A DNA stretch of 5,712 nucleotides from Pyrodictiaceae archaeon (GCA_015520245.1 WAQM01000051.1:1-5712); one strand, 5' to 3'; shown: positions 1-5,712, counted from the stretch's first letter. Made by a program: numbers and translations. The notes: generated from the sequence alone by a model not told the origin.

Positions 1-269
1 ACCTGCTCGCGCACGGTCCTCTTGAGGACCTTCGTCAAGCAGTCGGGGCACAGCACGCCGCCGAACATCCGCTCGGGCCTCTTCTTGGTCTTGGGTAGCT
101 TCCGGAGCTCAACCGGCCTCAGCCTGGGCACCCCGGCTAGCGGGCGGCCGCACATGCCGCAGCGCGCTGGCCCCGGCCTCCGCTTCTCGTAGTGGACGAC
201 CGTCCTCCCGCCCGGCGTGCGGACGTACACGCGCCTGCGCGACCGCGTGCGCAGCGCCGGCCTGGGCAC
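1..269 (-). CDS. rpl34e: Large ribosomal subunit protein eL34 (L34e), 3' end cut by window edge
   Basis: eL34 is a small zinc-ribbon protein of the archaeal and eukaryotic large subunit. I translated this frame by hand from a GTG start at 269. It begins [20 protein letters not shown], which matches the MPRPALRSRS-type N-terminus of archaeal eL34. It keeps the Tyr-Glu-Lys-Arg stretch, a CGMCGRPL knuckle at about residues 37-44, the [10 protein letters not shown] block at about residues 65-74 and a CPDC knuckle at about residues 77-80, so all four expected zinc-binding cysteines are present. Eighty-nine codons are visible. The family is about 85-95 residues long, so only the last few residues are lost off the left edge. 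The start lies 3 bases after the stop of the DUF106 gene, with an AAAGGTGG ribosome-binding site 6 bases upstream. In many archaea cytidylate kinase, eL14 and Cbf5 genes follow; none is visible here. Confidence 0.93.
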   Translation of the reverse strand, partial: MPRPALRTRSRRRVYVRTPGGRTVVHYEKRRPGPARCGMCGRPLAGVPRLRPVELRKLPKTKKRPERMFGGVLCPDCLTKVLKRTVREQ

Positions 270-272
270 GGC

Positions 273-779
273 TTACCACCTTTCCAGGCGCTGTGCGACA
301 CCCTCTACCCAACCTCTCTTAAGCATTAGCATTAACAGGGGGCTCTCCTGGACCATCGGCAGAAGCATTATGTACGCGAGGGCCACGAGCATCGGGCCCG
401 TCGTGAGGCAGAGGCCCTCGACCTCATGGGCGATGACGGGGACGCAGCAGGCCACGGGCATAGCTATGGGCTGCGACATGCTTACGAACGCCGTCGCCGC
501 GTAGAGGGGCAGCACCAGGAGGAGCTTCAGCAGGCTGTACCGCGAGAGCCTGCGGCGAGCCTCCTCGAGCTTGGGCATTATCTTGCGGCGCCTCCGCTCG
601 GACCTCTTGTCCCTCGCGTGTGATAGAGCCCTCGCCTCGGCGACTAGGTACTCGAATCCCAGCCTCGCGGCGACGTAATCGGGGTACACGGGCGTGAGTG
701 TGAACGCGACGTCGGCCACGACCAGGGAGCCGGCGACGGCCGCTAGGAGGACCAGCGTCGGCTCCGCCACCCCCTTCAC
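273..779 (-). CDS. DUF106 / EMC3-TMCO1-like membrane protein (YidC/Oxa1/Get1 superfamily insertase)
   Basis: This is a small integral membrane protein of up to 168 residues. It has a hydrophobic segment at about residues 6-28, a strongly basic and charged stretch at about 44-80 (RSERRRRK, then LEEARRRLSR) likely to form a cytosolic helical hairpin, a second membrane segment at about 82-100 and a third at about 127-143. That three-helix plan with a basic coiled region matches the archaeal DUF106 (Ylp1) family, relatives of YidC, Oxa1, EMC3 and TMCO1 that insert membrane proteins. Its place between adk and the eL34 gene is the usual archaeal neighbourhood. I assign it by architecture and context; the sequence itself is divergent. 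Two GTG starts are possible. The one at 779 overlaps the adk stop as GTGA. The one at 770 (165 residues) has a well-spaced GAGGTGA ribosome-binding site and may be the true one. Three cysteines (111, 112, 124) fall between helices 2 and 3. Confidence 0.82.
   Translation of the reverse strand: MKGVAEPTLVLLAAVAGSLVVADVAFTLTPVYPDYVAARLGFEYLVAEARALSHARDKRSERRRRKIMPKLEEARRRLSRYSLLKLLLVLPLYAATAFVSMSQPIAMPVACCVPVIAHEVEGLCLTTGPMLVALAYIMLLPMVQESPLLMLMLKRGWVEGVAQRLERW
276..283 (-). promoter_or_regulatory. Ribosome-binding site fixing the GTG start of eL34
   Basis: AAAGGTGG on the minus strand ends 6 bases before the GTG at 269. GGTG is complementary to the archaeal 16S rRNA tail. The site lies inside the last codons of the DUF106 gene, which suggests translational coupling. 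It supports the non-AUG start, which also gives the family-typical N-terminus. Confidence 0.6.
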
Positions 780-782
780 CTC
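776..782 (-). promoter_or_regulatory. Ribosome-binding site bearing on the DUF106 gene start
   Basis: GAGGTGA on the minus strand is a full match to the archaeal anti-Shine-Dalgarno sequence. It overlaps the GTG at 779, so it cannot serve that codon, but it lies 5 bases before the in-frame GTG at 770. It also contains the adk stop codon. It favours a start at 770, giving a protein that opens MAEPTLVLLA. Confidence 0.5.
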
Positions 783-1393
783 AAGCCGCGCAGGAGCTCC
801 AGGATCCTCTGGGCCGCCTCGCGCGCCCTGCCCTCCGGATTCTCGACCACGTAGACGCTTGCCGACACGAGCACGGCGCTTGCCACGGCCGCCGCCCGGG
901 CCATGGCCATCATCTCCCTAACGGTGTCGACGTCTGCCACGTCCTTACGGACCCTGCCGGTGTCGCGGGCCTGGCGCGCCACCACCTGCTCGGGCGGCGC
1001 CTCTATCACCACTATGCTGTCCGGCCTCAGCTTCTCCACCACGGGCCTGGGGAGCCCTGGCCAGAACCCGGTAGGAGTCTTCACTATGGCGTGGGTGTCA
1101 ACGAGCAGGTAGCCCTCCGGCCCCAGCCTCGCCGCGGCCGCCTTGATGAGGGCCTCGGCTGCGTACTCCTGCAGCTCCAGCTGACGTCTCAGGGGTAGGT
1201 GCCTCATCTGGTCACGGTGTTCGACGAGGCCCCTCCTCCTGGCCTCTTCGAGCATGAAGTCGCCGAAGTTCAGCACGAGCACGCGCAGCCCCTCGGCGCG
1301 CGCCAGCTCGACCACGTGGTTCAGAACCGTGGTCTTGCCCACCCCCGGCACTCCCGTCACGACGACTGTGATGAAGGGGTTGCGGGGCGCCAA
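776..1393 (-). CDS. adkA: Archaeal-type adenylate kinase (AdkA)
   Basis: This cytosolic enzyme catalyses ATP + AMP = 2 ADP. The 205-residue protein opens with a beta strand running straight into a P-loop, GVPGVGKTT (residues 14-22), which is diagnostic of the archaeal AdkA family rather than bacterial Adk (GxPGAGKGT). It also has the family's VDTHAIVKTPTGFWPGLP block (about 98-115), likely part of the substrate-binding region, then the RPDSIVVIEAPPEQVVARQ strand-helix (about 123-141) and an Arg-rich DTGRVRKD segment (144-151) in the lid region. The length is slightly above the usual 190-200 because of a short N-terminal lead. The start is TTG, 2 bases after the secY stop, with GGAGGG 9 bases upstream inside secY. 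The next in-frame GTG (codon 12) would cut off the first strand, so TTG is the only sensible choice. Tight linkage to secY is conserved in archaea and bacteria. Confidence 0.95.
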   Translation of the reverse strand: MAPRNPFITVVVTGVPGVGKTTVLNHVVELARAEGLRVLVLNFGDFMLEEARRRGLVEHRDQMRHLPLRRQLELQEYAAEALIKAAAARLGPEGYLLVDTHAIVKTPTGFWPGLPRPVVEKLRPDSIVVIEAPPEQVVARQARDTGRVRKDVADVDTVREMMAMARAAAVASAVLVSASVYVVENPEGRAREAAQRILELLRGLR

Positions 1394-1395
1394 GG

Positions 1396-2781
1396 CTAGG
1401 CGCCCTCCACGATCCTGCGCAGCAGCGGGTACATTTCAAGCGTCCTCTCGTAGCTCAGTATCGTGTAGAAGTTCTGCAGGATGCCGACGAGCAGTATCAG
1501 GCCCGAGCCCGAGCCGTACGCGCCTAGGATGCTGGCCACGACGGCTATCGCGCCCACGATGAGCGAGCTTATCACCGTTAGCGGGTAGATGTAGCGAGCG
1601 AGCATGGACTCGAGCACCCTCGGGTTACGCCGTAGCCCTGGCACTTCGAGCCCCGACTTGATCAGGTTCTCGGCCTGCTTCTGCGGGTTCAGACCCGCTA
1701 TCTCGACCCAGATGAAGCCGAACACCACTGAGAGGGCGAGCCACGCTACCGTAAATGTCACCAGCCTGAGCGGGTCGCTCACCGACTCGAGGATGCCGTG
1801 GGGCGGCCGGATGTACTCGTACAGCGTCGCGGTGGCCACAGTGATGGGGTGGGTGGGGCCGAGCAGCCCGGCGAACATGGAAGCTAGCAGCTGTATGTCG
1901 GCCACGAGGATCGCGACGAACAGGATCGGTATGTTGGTCACGTAGATGAAGTTCAGCGGGATCCTGCTCCTTATGCCGCCGTAGCGGGGGCTCGTTACCG
2001 GTATGAACACCTTCATCGACTGGAGGTAGACCAGGAGCACTATCGTGCCTACCGTGGCCAAGAGGCCCACGAGGTCGGGCAGGGCGTATCTGAGCACGGC
2101 GGGATCGCCCGTTAACGCGAAGTGCGCGAGCCAGCCGTAGTAGCCTCCCTCGACCGGCGTCACGCCGGCCAGCTGCCACGCTATGCCCTTGGCGACGCCC
2201 GCCACTATGATCATGCTGAGCGCCGAGCCTATGCCCCAGCCCTTCTGGGTCAGCTCGTCGAACCACATGATTATCAGGGTCGCGAACATGAGCTGGGCCA
2301 CGACGAGCACGCGGTCGGTCACCGTCGCGGGGCAACCGCCGAAGCCGCCGCCCAGCGTGCGCCAGAAGGCGCACCCCACGGCGTATGCGCTCGACTCTAC
2401 TAGCGCGAAGATGAGGGTCAGGGTACGCTGGGCGTCCATGAAGAGCTTGCGGTCGCTAGGCTTGGTTAGGTCGAGCTTGAGGAAGCCACCACCAACCAGC
2501 ACCTGGAGCACGATGCCGGCGGTGACCATGGGTCCTATGCCGAGCGTCATCAGGCTACCGATGTTCGTGCCTAGGAGCAGGTTGTACAACGTCACCGTCA
2601 TGACCTGCTCCTGGCCAGCCACCCTTATCGTGCCGTACAGCGGTATCTCGGTCATTATGAGGTAGAGAACGACAACGAGCCCTGTCCAGGCGAGCCTCGT
2701 GGGCAGGGGAGGCCTCCGGGCGGGCTTCTCGACAGACGGTATGTAGCGTGCGAAGGCCGCCAGCAGCCTTAGCACGTTCAT
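1396..2781 (-). CDS. secY: Preprotein translocase subunit SecY (Sec61 alpha)
   Basis: SecY is the protein-conducting channel of the cytoplasmic membrane and works with SecE and Sec61-beta. The 461-residue protein has the ten expected membrane helices, roughly at 31-50, 76-98, 118-140, 156-175, 184-206, 236-256, 277-300, 339-360, 397-420 and 424-443. The stretch between helices 1 and 2b (about 51-75) is the plug region. The basic cytosolic loop with SPRYGGIRSRIPLNFIY (about 264-280) and the later loop with GLNPQKQAENL and PGLRRNP (about 364-387) are the ribosome- and SRP-receptor-facing loops. The N-terminus MNVLRLLAAFARYIPSVEKP is typical of archaeal SecY. I chose ATG at 2781; no ATG, GTG or TTG lies in frame between it and the uL15 stop. 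A longer reading frame runs back into uL15, but that extra sequence is not SecY-like. The gene sits 43 bases after uL15 and has no convincing ribosome-binding site. Cys137 and Cys150 flank the loop after helix 3. Confidence 0.97.
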   Translation of the reverse strand: MNVLRLLAAFARYIPSVEKPARRPPLPTRLAWTGLVVVLYLIMTEIPLYGTIRVAGQEQVMTVTLYNLLLGTNIGSLMTLGIGPMVTAGIVLQVLVGGGFLKLDLTKPSDRKLFMDAQRTLTLIFALVESSAYAVGCAFWRTLGGGFGGCPATVTDRVLVVAQLMFATLIIMWFDELTQKGWGIGSALSMIIVAGVAKGIAWQLAGVTPVEGGYYGWLAHFALTGDPAVLRYALPDLVGLLATVGTIVLLVYLQSMKVFIPVTSPRYGGIRSRIPLNFIYVTNIPILFVAILVADIQLLASMFAGLLGPTHPITVATATLYEYIRPPHGILESVSDPLRLVTFTVAWLALSVVFGFIWVEIAGLNPQKQAENLIKSGLEVPGLRRNPRVLESMLARYIYPLTVISSLIVGAIAVVASILGAYGSGSGLILLVGILQNFYTILSYERTLEMYPLLRRIVEGA

Positions 2782-2815
2782 ACCTTGCCGCCGGCTACCG
2801 CCTACGAGGACACCA

Positions 2816-2822
2816 GATAAAA
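2816..2822 (-). promoter_or_regulatory. Possible TATA-like element upstream of secY
   Basis: The minus strand reads TTTTATC here, in the 43-base uL15-secY spacer, an AT-rich island in GC-rich surroundings. A transcript starting about 25 bases downstream would leave a leader of roughly 10 bases before the ATG at 2781. That would fit the weak ribosome-binding site of secY, since short leaders are common in Crenarchaeota. There is no clear purine-rich BRE, so this is only suggestive. Confidence 0.25.
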
Positions 2823-2824
2823 CC

Positions 2825-3313
2825 CTACTGCGAGGCCTGCTCGCCGCCCTCGCCACCCTCCTCCTGCTTCTCGAGGACCACGACCACGCCGCCCGCTGCC
2901 TCGACCTTCTTGATGGCCTTCTCAGTGGCCCGCGGGACGATGATCTTGACCGGCCTGTCGATGCGGCCGCGGCCCAGCAGCACGTTGTAACCGAGCTTGG
3001 TGAGGTCCACCACGGGCACGCCGCCCTCGAGCTTGACCAGACCCTCCCTTATCCACTCGTCGAGCTTCTCAGCGACCTCCCCAACGTTTATCTCGCTGGG
3101 CTTAACCACCAGCTCGGGTGGCCTGTTGAAGCCGTGCTTGCCGAACCACGACGGAGCGTACTTCACCACCCAGCTCCACATGTGCTTGTGCATGCCGGCG
3201 GCGCCGAAGCCACCACGGCTGCCGCTACCTCTGTGCTGGCCTATGCGCCCCCAGCCCATGGTCCTGGTGCGCCCGCGGAGCTTACGGCTCTTCTTCTCGC
3301 GCCTGACTACCAT
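2825..3313 (-). CDS. rpl15: Large ribosomal subunit protein uL15 (L15)
   Basis: uL15 binds 23S rRNA and is needed for late assembly of the large subunit. The 162-residue protein has the basic Gly-rich N-terminal arm of archaeal uL15, with RKLRGRTRTMGWGRIGQHRG at residues 10-29 and SRGGFGAAGMHKH at 32-44. A globular domain follows: the INVGEVAEKLDEWIREGLV helix at about 75-93, VDLTKLGYNVLLGRG at about 102-116, and RPVKIIVPRATEKAIKKVEAAG, read in two overlapping parts, at about 120-141. The tail EEGGEGGEQASQ (151-162) is low-complexity and acidic, as often seen in archaeal uL15. ATG at 3313 is preceded by a strong GGAGGGGTGG ribosome-binding site, 14 bases after the uL30 stop. Confidence 0.96.
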   Translation of the reverse strand: MVVRREKKSRKLRGRTRTMGWGRIGQHRGSGSRGGFGAAGMHKHMWSWVVKYAPSWFGKHGFNRPPELVVKPSEINVGEVAEKLDEWIREGLVKLEGGVPVVDLTKLGYNVLLGRGRIDRPVKIIVPRATEKAIKKVEAAGGVVVVLEKQEEGGEGGEQASQ

Positions 3314-3327
3314 GAGCCCACCCCTCC

Positions 3328-3870
3328 CTACAGCATACGCCTAATCAGCTCGTTTATGGCCGGGCCCCGGTAACCTAGCTCGCCTCCAGCCCCGTAGGGC
3401 TTCTTAATGCTGCCGCGGAAGCCCCCGCGTGGCGGGTGGAGCCGGAACACAGGCTTTATTATCCAGGTCTTGCGGGCACGGTCCTTAAGCTTGTGGAGCA
3501 TTATCTCGCCGCGCAGCAGCTTATCTGCGAGCTCCTCGATGCCGCCCTGGAGGCCTAGTTTCTCGCGGACGTACTCGTCGGTCAGCGGCTTGTCACCAGG
3601 CACGCGACCCCTGTGCCTGAGCAGCAGGATGAGGGTCTCGCGATCTATCTCGCCCCACGTGACCCAGTCCTTGACCTTGTGGAGCATGCCGTCTATGCCC
3701 GGCAGCGTGGAGGGGTAGAGCACGCAGTGGAACTTCCGGTGCAGGCGCAGCAGCGCCAACGTGTAGCGTATGTCGGGCGGGACCCCGACCCTGCCCCGGA
3801 TCCTTATTATCGCGTAGAGCCTGACGGGCTGGGCCGCCGGCGCCGCGGCAGCCTCCTGCGCCACGGACAC
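3328..3870 (-). CDS. rpl30: Large ribosomal subunit protein uL30 (L30, archaeal long form)
   Basis: uL30 is a large-subunit protein; the archaeal form (about 150-180 residues) has a long C-terminal extension absent from the roughly 60-residue bacterial one. Here there are 180 residues. The ferredoxin-like core starts with LYAIIRIRGRVGVPPDIRYT (18-37), followed by the LLRLHRKFHCVLYP helix and strand (40-53). The archaeal extension includes DWVTWGEID (68-76), a helical region around 110-128, and KTWIIKPVFRLHPPRGGF (134-151) with IKKPYGAGGELGYRG (155-169). Residues 1-16 are an Ala/Pro/Gln-rich lead, likely disordered. The start is GTG at 3870, with GGGGTGA 6 bases upstream; GTG at 3864 would be spaced less well. 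The gene begins 19 bases after the uS5 stop. Confidence 0.95.
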   Translation of the reverse strand: MSVAQEAAAAPAAQPVRLYAIIRIRGRVGVPPDIRYTLALLRLHRKFHCVLYPSTLPGIDGMLHKVKDWVTWGEIDRETLILLLRHRGRVPGDKPLTDEYVREKLGLQGGIEELADKLLRGEIMLHKLKDRARKTWIIKPVFRLHPPRGGFRGSIKKPYGAGGELGYRGPAINELIRRML

Positions 3871-3876
3871 CCGGCG

Positions 3877-3883
3877 TCACCCC
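3877..3883 (-). promoter_or_regulatory. Ribosome-binding site fixing the GTG start of uL30
   Basis: GGGGTGA on the minus strand lies in the short uS5-uL30 spacer, 6 bases before the GTG at 3870 and 12 bases before the next in-frame GTG at 3864. The spacing favours 3870, so the Ala-rich N-terminal lead is probably translated. Confidence 0.5.
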
Positions 3884-3889
3884 GGCGGG

Positions 3890-4528
3890 TTAGGCCCAGT
3901 CGCTGGGCGTGACGAGCTTATAGGTCTGCTTGAGCGCGTTGAACGTCGCCTTGACGAAGTTTATCGTGGTCCTGGTCTCGCCCTTGGTGAAGCTCCACAC
4001 GTCACGCACGCCGGCCAGCCTAAGCACGACCTTCGCCGCGTCGCCCGCCACCAGGCCCGTCCCGCGGGGCGCCGGCTTGAGCACGACCTCGACGCTGCCG
4101 CACTTGCCGCGGACGGTGAAGGGCACGCTGTGAGGCTCCGTGCAGAGGCACTCCCAGCTCCCGCACCCCCGGCGGACGGGGGCTATGTTCAGCTTCGCGT
4201 TCCTAATAGCCTTCTCGATCGCCACGCGCAACTGCCTGGCCTTGCCCTGGCCCACCCCCACGAAGCCGTTCTCGTTGCCCACCACCACGACCACCCTGAA
4301 CCTGTTGATGCGGCCAGCGTCCGTCATCTTCTGGACCAGGGTCACGTCGACCGTCTCGTATTTGAGCTCGGGCCCTATGAGGTAGTCGACTATCTCGGGC
4401 TCGAGGATCGGCAGGTTACGCTCGAAGATCTCCGCCAAGCTACGTATCTTGCCCTCCTTGACCAGCTTGCCGACTAGCGTCCTCGGCTGCCACTCCACCT
4501 CCACGCTGGTGTCGTAGGCGCTCGCCAT
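3890..4528 (-). CDS. rps5: Small ribosomal subunit protein uS5 (S5)
   Basis: uS5 lies near the mRNA entry site of the 30S subunit and affects decoding fidelity. The protein has 212 residues from the ATG at 4528. An N-terminal extension (1-58, with [19 protein letters not shown]) leads into the double-stranded-RNA-binding-like S5 domain (about 59-122, with [20 protein letters not shown] at 77-96). Next comes the archaeal segment [11 protein letters not shown] (119-129) and [14 protein letters not shown] (133-146), then the C-terminal domain with [18 protein letters not shown] (152-169) and [12 protein letters not shown] (176-187). The ATG shares its A with the uL18 stop (TGATG). A GTG one codon upstream, at 4531, is the alternative start. 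The purine run GAGGGGGTG is spaced for the ATG. The four cysteines (122, 127, 129, 143) could form a metal site. Confidence 0.97.
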   Translation of the reverse strand: MASAYDTSVEVEWQPRTLVGKLVKEGKIRSLAEIFERNLPILEPEIVDYLIGPELKYETVDVTLVQKMTDAGRINRFRVVVVVGNENGFVGVGQGKARQLRVAIEKAIRNAKLNIAPVRRGCGSWECLCTEPHSVPFTVRGKCGSVEVVLKPAPRGTGLVAGDAAKVVLRLAGVRDVWSFTKGETRTTINFVKATFNALKQTYKLVTPSDWA

Positions 4529-5151
4529 CACCCACCCCCTCGCACCTTCTCGAGGACATCGCGGTAGTCCTCTAGTATCTTTCGCTTGACCTCCTCGAAG
4601 TGCGACGGCAGGTCCTTGGGGTGGAGGCCCCGCTGCAGGTAGAGCGAGAACCTCCTCTTGAAGAGCTCCGGGTCCTGCGACTCCAGCATGACCGCGTACC
4701 TGGCTATGTGCTCGCCCCGGATGCGGTCCTCCGAAGGCAGCACCTCCTCGCTGTGGGGGATCTCCAGCCCCGCGTCGAGGGCGCCCTTGAGGGCTGCGAA
4801 GACCCTGGCGCCGCGCGTGGGCCTGTGCAGCCCTATGTCGATGATCGCCTGCGTTATCCCTTCCCTAAGCGCCCTAAGCCCCGCGAGAAGGCCCGTGAGG
4901 TAGGCTGCCGGAACGTTCTTGGTCCCACCCAGCCAGCCGTAGCGCTTCACCAGCTCGCGGCTGTGGGCGGCCGCCACGGTTATGTCGCCCTGGGGCTTGG
5001 CGATGATCACCTGGGCCCAGATGTACTTGTTCGTCTTCCTGACGACGAACCTAGGCTTACCCGAGAGTATCATGCGGTAGCGCTTGTAGTAGTTGGTCTT
5101 GCCCTCGCGCCGCCTGCGGCGCGGCACCTTGTAGCGCGGCCCGCGGGCCAT
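4528..5151 (-). CDS. rpl18: Large ribosomal subunit protein uL18 (L18)
   Basis: uL18 binds 5S rRNA with uL5 and anchors it in the central protuberance. The 207-residue protein has a basic N-terminus, [20 protein letters not shown] (1-20), typical of the archaeal/eukaryotic form (eukaryotic L5). The core follows, with [16 protein letters not shown] (34-49), [19 protein letters not shown] (55-73), the [13 protein letters not shown] helix (79-91) and [20 protein letters not shown] (103-122). Archaeal C-terminal elements are [20 protein letters not shown] (123-142), HIARYAVML and a charged helical tail. The length is usual for archaea. ATG at 5151 has GGGAGTGGAG upstream. The preceding spacer of 105 bases is the longest in the window and may hold a promoter. 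The stop overlaps the uS5 start. Confidence 0.97.
   Translation of the reverse strand: MARGPRYKVPRRRRREGKTNYYKRYRMILSGKPRFVVRKTNKYIWAQVIIAKPQGDITVAAAHSRELVKRYGWLGGTKNVPAAYLTGLLAGLRALREGITQAIIDIGLHRPTRGARVFAALKGALDAGLEIPHSEEVLPSEDRIRGEHIARYAVMLESQDPELFKRRFSLYLQRGLHPKDLPSHFEEVKRKILEDYRDVLEKVRGGG
4533..4541 (-). promoter_or_regulatory. Ribosome-binding site of uS5 inside the uL18 gene
   Basis: GAGGGGGTG on the minus strand covers the last sense codons of uL18 and ends 4 bases before the ATG at 4528, or 1 base before the GTG at 4531. It therefore supports the ATG. With the TGATG stop-start overlap, it points to coupled translation of uL18 and uS5. Confidence 0.55.
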
Positions 5152-5168
5152 GGCGCTCCACTCCCAAC

Positions 5169-5200
5169 CCGCGTTGGCGTGTGGCCTGCGGCCTACGCGG
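5169..5200 (-). repeat. Inverted repeat (possible stem-loop) in the uL18 leader
   Basis: On the minus strand CCGCGT is followed 20 bases later by ACGCGG. Inside these arms, after one symmetric A-A mismatch, GGC pairs with GCC around a 12-base loop. The whole element is 32 bases long. It ends 3 bases before the uL18 ribosome-binding region and lies just downstream of the TATA-like box. It could fold in a read-through transcript from eL19, or act as a DNA operator. It has no U-tract, so it is not an obvious terminator. GC-rich DNA makes chance pairing possible. Confidence 0.4.
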
Positions 5201-5202
5201 CT

Positions 5203-5210
5203 CTAATAAG
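5203..5210 (-). promoter_or_regulatory. Possible TATA-like element for an internal promoter before uL18
   Basis: The minus strand reads CTTATTAG, one of the few AT-rich octamers in the window, in the 105-base spacer between eL19 and uL18. A start about 25 bases downstream would fall near 5180 and give a leader of about 30 bases carrying the uL18 ribosome-binding site. No strong BRE is seen upstream. Confidence 0.35.
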
Positions 5211-5256
5211 CTGATGAGCCTGGAGACCGTGGGCCTAGAAGGCGGCTGCGGGGTGC

Positions 5257-5712
5257 CTAGGACGAGCGCTTGATGTAGCCGTGCTCCTCTAGCCACCTCT
5301 GCAGCGCCGAGAACGTCGGGAACATGCCGCCCTTGGCCCACTTGTAGAGCTGGCGGTACGTCCTCCTGTCGATCACGCCGTGGTCCCTAAGCCACCGCAG
5401 GTACCTACGGATCTTCCGTATACGGTGCATCCACTCCTCCTTGGGGTCCCTCCTGGCCGTCTTGTCGCCCTTCCTCTTGCCAGGGCCGCGGTGCCTGCCC
5501 TTCTTCTTAGCCTCGTGCCTCTCGCGCCAGCGGCCGCGGCTCGGGCTATGGGCGGGCTTTACTCTTATCACGCCCTCCTTTATGAGCCGCCTTATCTCCT
5601 CCCGCGTTATAGCGTTGGCGACCTCCTGTATCCGCGTGGGGTCGATCCAGATCCTCGACTCGCCGACCCCCAGTATCTCCGCCGCCATGCGCCTCTGCGC
5701 AGTCAGGTCCGG
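5257..5712 (-). CDS. rpl19e: Large ribosomal subunit protein eL19 (L19e), 5' end cut by window edge
   Basis: eL19 is an archaeal/eukaryotic large-subunit protein whose long basic helix reaches toward the small subunit. Starting the gene at the ATG at 5688 would be wrong: the frame stays open to the window edge and encodes PDLTAQRR directly before [20 protein letters not shown]. That matches the conserved Leu-x-x-Gln-(Lys/Arg)-Arg-(Leu/Met)-Ala-Ala N-terminus of the family, so probably only the initiator Met or a few residues are missing. The 151 visible residues include [17 protein letters not shown], a very basic linker with [17 protein letters not shown], then [20 protein letters not shown] and [20 protein letters not shown] in the C-terminal helical part. 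The stop is TAG at 5257. The next gene is uL18, in the usual archaeal spc order; eL32 would be expected upstream, outside the window. Confidence 0.96.
   Translation of the reverse strand, partial: PDLTAQRRMAAEILGVGESRIWIDPTRIQEVANAITREEIRRLIKEGVIRVKPAHSPSRGRWRERHEAKKKGRHRGPGKRKGDKTARRDPKEEWMHRIRKIRRYLRWLRDHGVIDRRTYRQLYKWAKGGMFPTFSALQRWLEEHGYIKRSS

Noticed and set aside
1625..2374. Minus-strand open frame of 249 codons in another frame within secY
   Set aside because: The product is Arg/His/Pro-rich, lacks family features, and is fully explained as a shifted reading of secY.
2183..2665. Plus-strand open frame of 160 codons opposite secY
   Set aside because: It is antisense to conserved SecY helices, has no ribosome-binding site that stands out, and no recognisable domain.
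2782..2856. A 25-residue N-terminal extension of SecY running back into uL15
   Set aside because: It would overlap uL15 and is Arg/Ser/Gly-rich, unlike SecY N-termini. The ATG at 2781 gives the standard archaeal start.
4600..5214. Plus-strand open frame of 204 codons opposite uL18
   Set aside because: It lies antisense to uL18, which is clearly conserved. The translation is rich in Arg, Pro, Leu and Val, with no recognisable motif. Long antisense frames are expected in GC-rich DNA.
5152..5256. A small RNA gene, tRNA or terminator in the eL19-uL18 spacer
   Set aside because: There is no tRNA-like cloverleaf, box C/D or U-tract that I can see. Only the short inverted repeat is supported.
5257..5688. 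A complete eL19 gene starting at the ATG at 5688
   Set aside because: The frame continues upstream with conserved eL19 residues (LTAQRR), so this ATG is an internal Met and the gene is cut by the window edge.
1..5712. A new defence, mobile or secondary-metabolism system
   Set aside because: Every gene belongs to a conserved archaeal ribosomal/secretion cluster in its usual order, with no transposase, repeat array or foreign-looking segment.

Overview
The window is the 3' half of an archaeal ribosomal protein 'spc'-type operon, with the genes that usually follow it. Every real gene lies on the minus strand, so the operon reads from right to left. The ribosomal proteins are the archaeal/eukaryotic forms: eL19 and eL34 have no bacterial counterpart, uS5 has the archaeal RGCGSWEC segment, and the adenylate kinase is the archaeal AdkA type. 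The proteins are rich in Arg, Glu and Val, Arg is often coded by AGG, the DNA is GC-rich by eye, and spacers are very short. Together these suggest a hyperthermophilic thermoproteote (crenarchaeote), probably Desulfurococcales and possibly near Pyrodictium, Pyrolobus or Hyperthermus. The taxonomic guess is inference.

Layout in transcription order: eL19 (5712-5257, cut at its 5' end by the window edge); a 105-bp spacer with a TATA-like box and an inverted repeat; uL18 (5151-4528); uS5 (4528-3890, sharing one base with the uL18 stop); uL30 (3870-3328); uL15 (3313-2825); a 43-bp spacer with a weak TATA-like stretch; SecY (2781-1396); AdkA (1393-776); an EMC3/YidC-like DUF106 membrane protein (779 or 770 to 273); and eL34 (269 to the left edge, lacking only its extreme C-terminus). 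No stretch over 300 bases is free of genes.

The genes link ribosome building (five large-subunit proteins, plus eL34 and small-subunit uS5) to membrane protein biogenesis (the SecY channel and an Oxa1/YidC/EMC3-superfamily insertase) and to adenine nucleotide balance (AdkA). This order is well known in archaea. I see no mobile element, CRISPR array, RNA gene, toxin or defence system, and nothing that supports a new multi-gene system. The points worth a second look are small: the uL18 leader structure, possible internal promoters, start-codon choices, and cysteine pairs in predicted outer loops of SecY and the DUF106 protein and in uS5.
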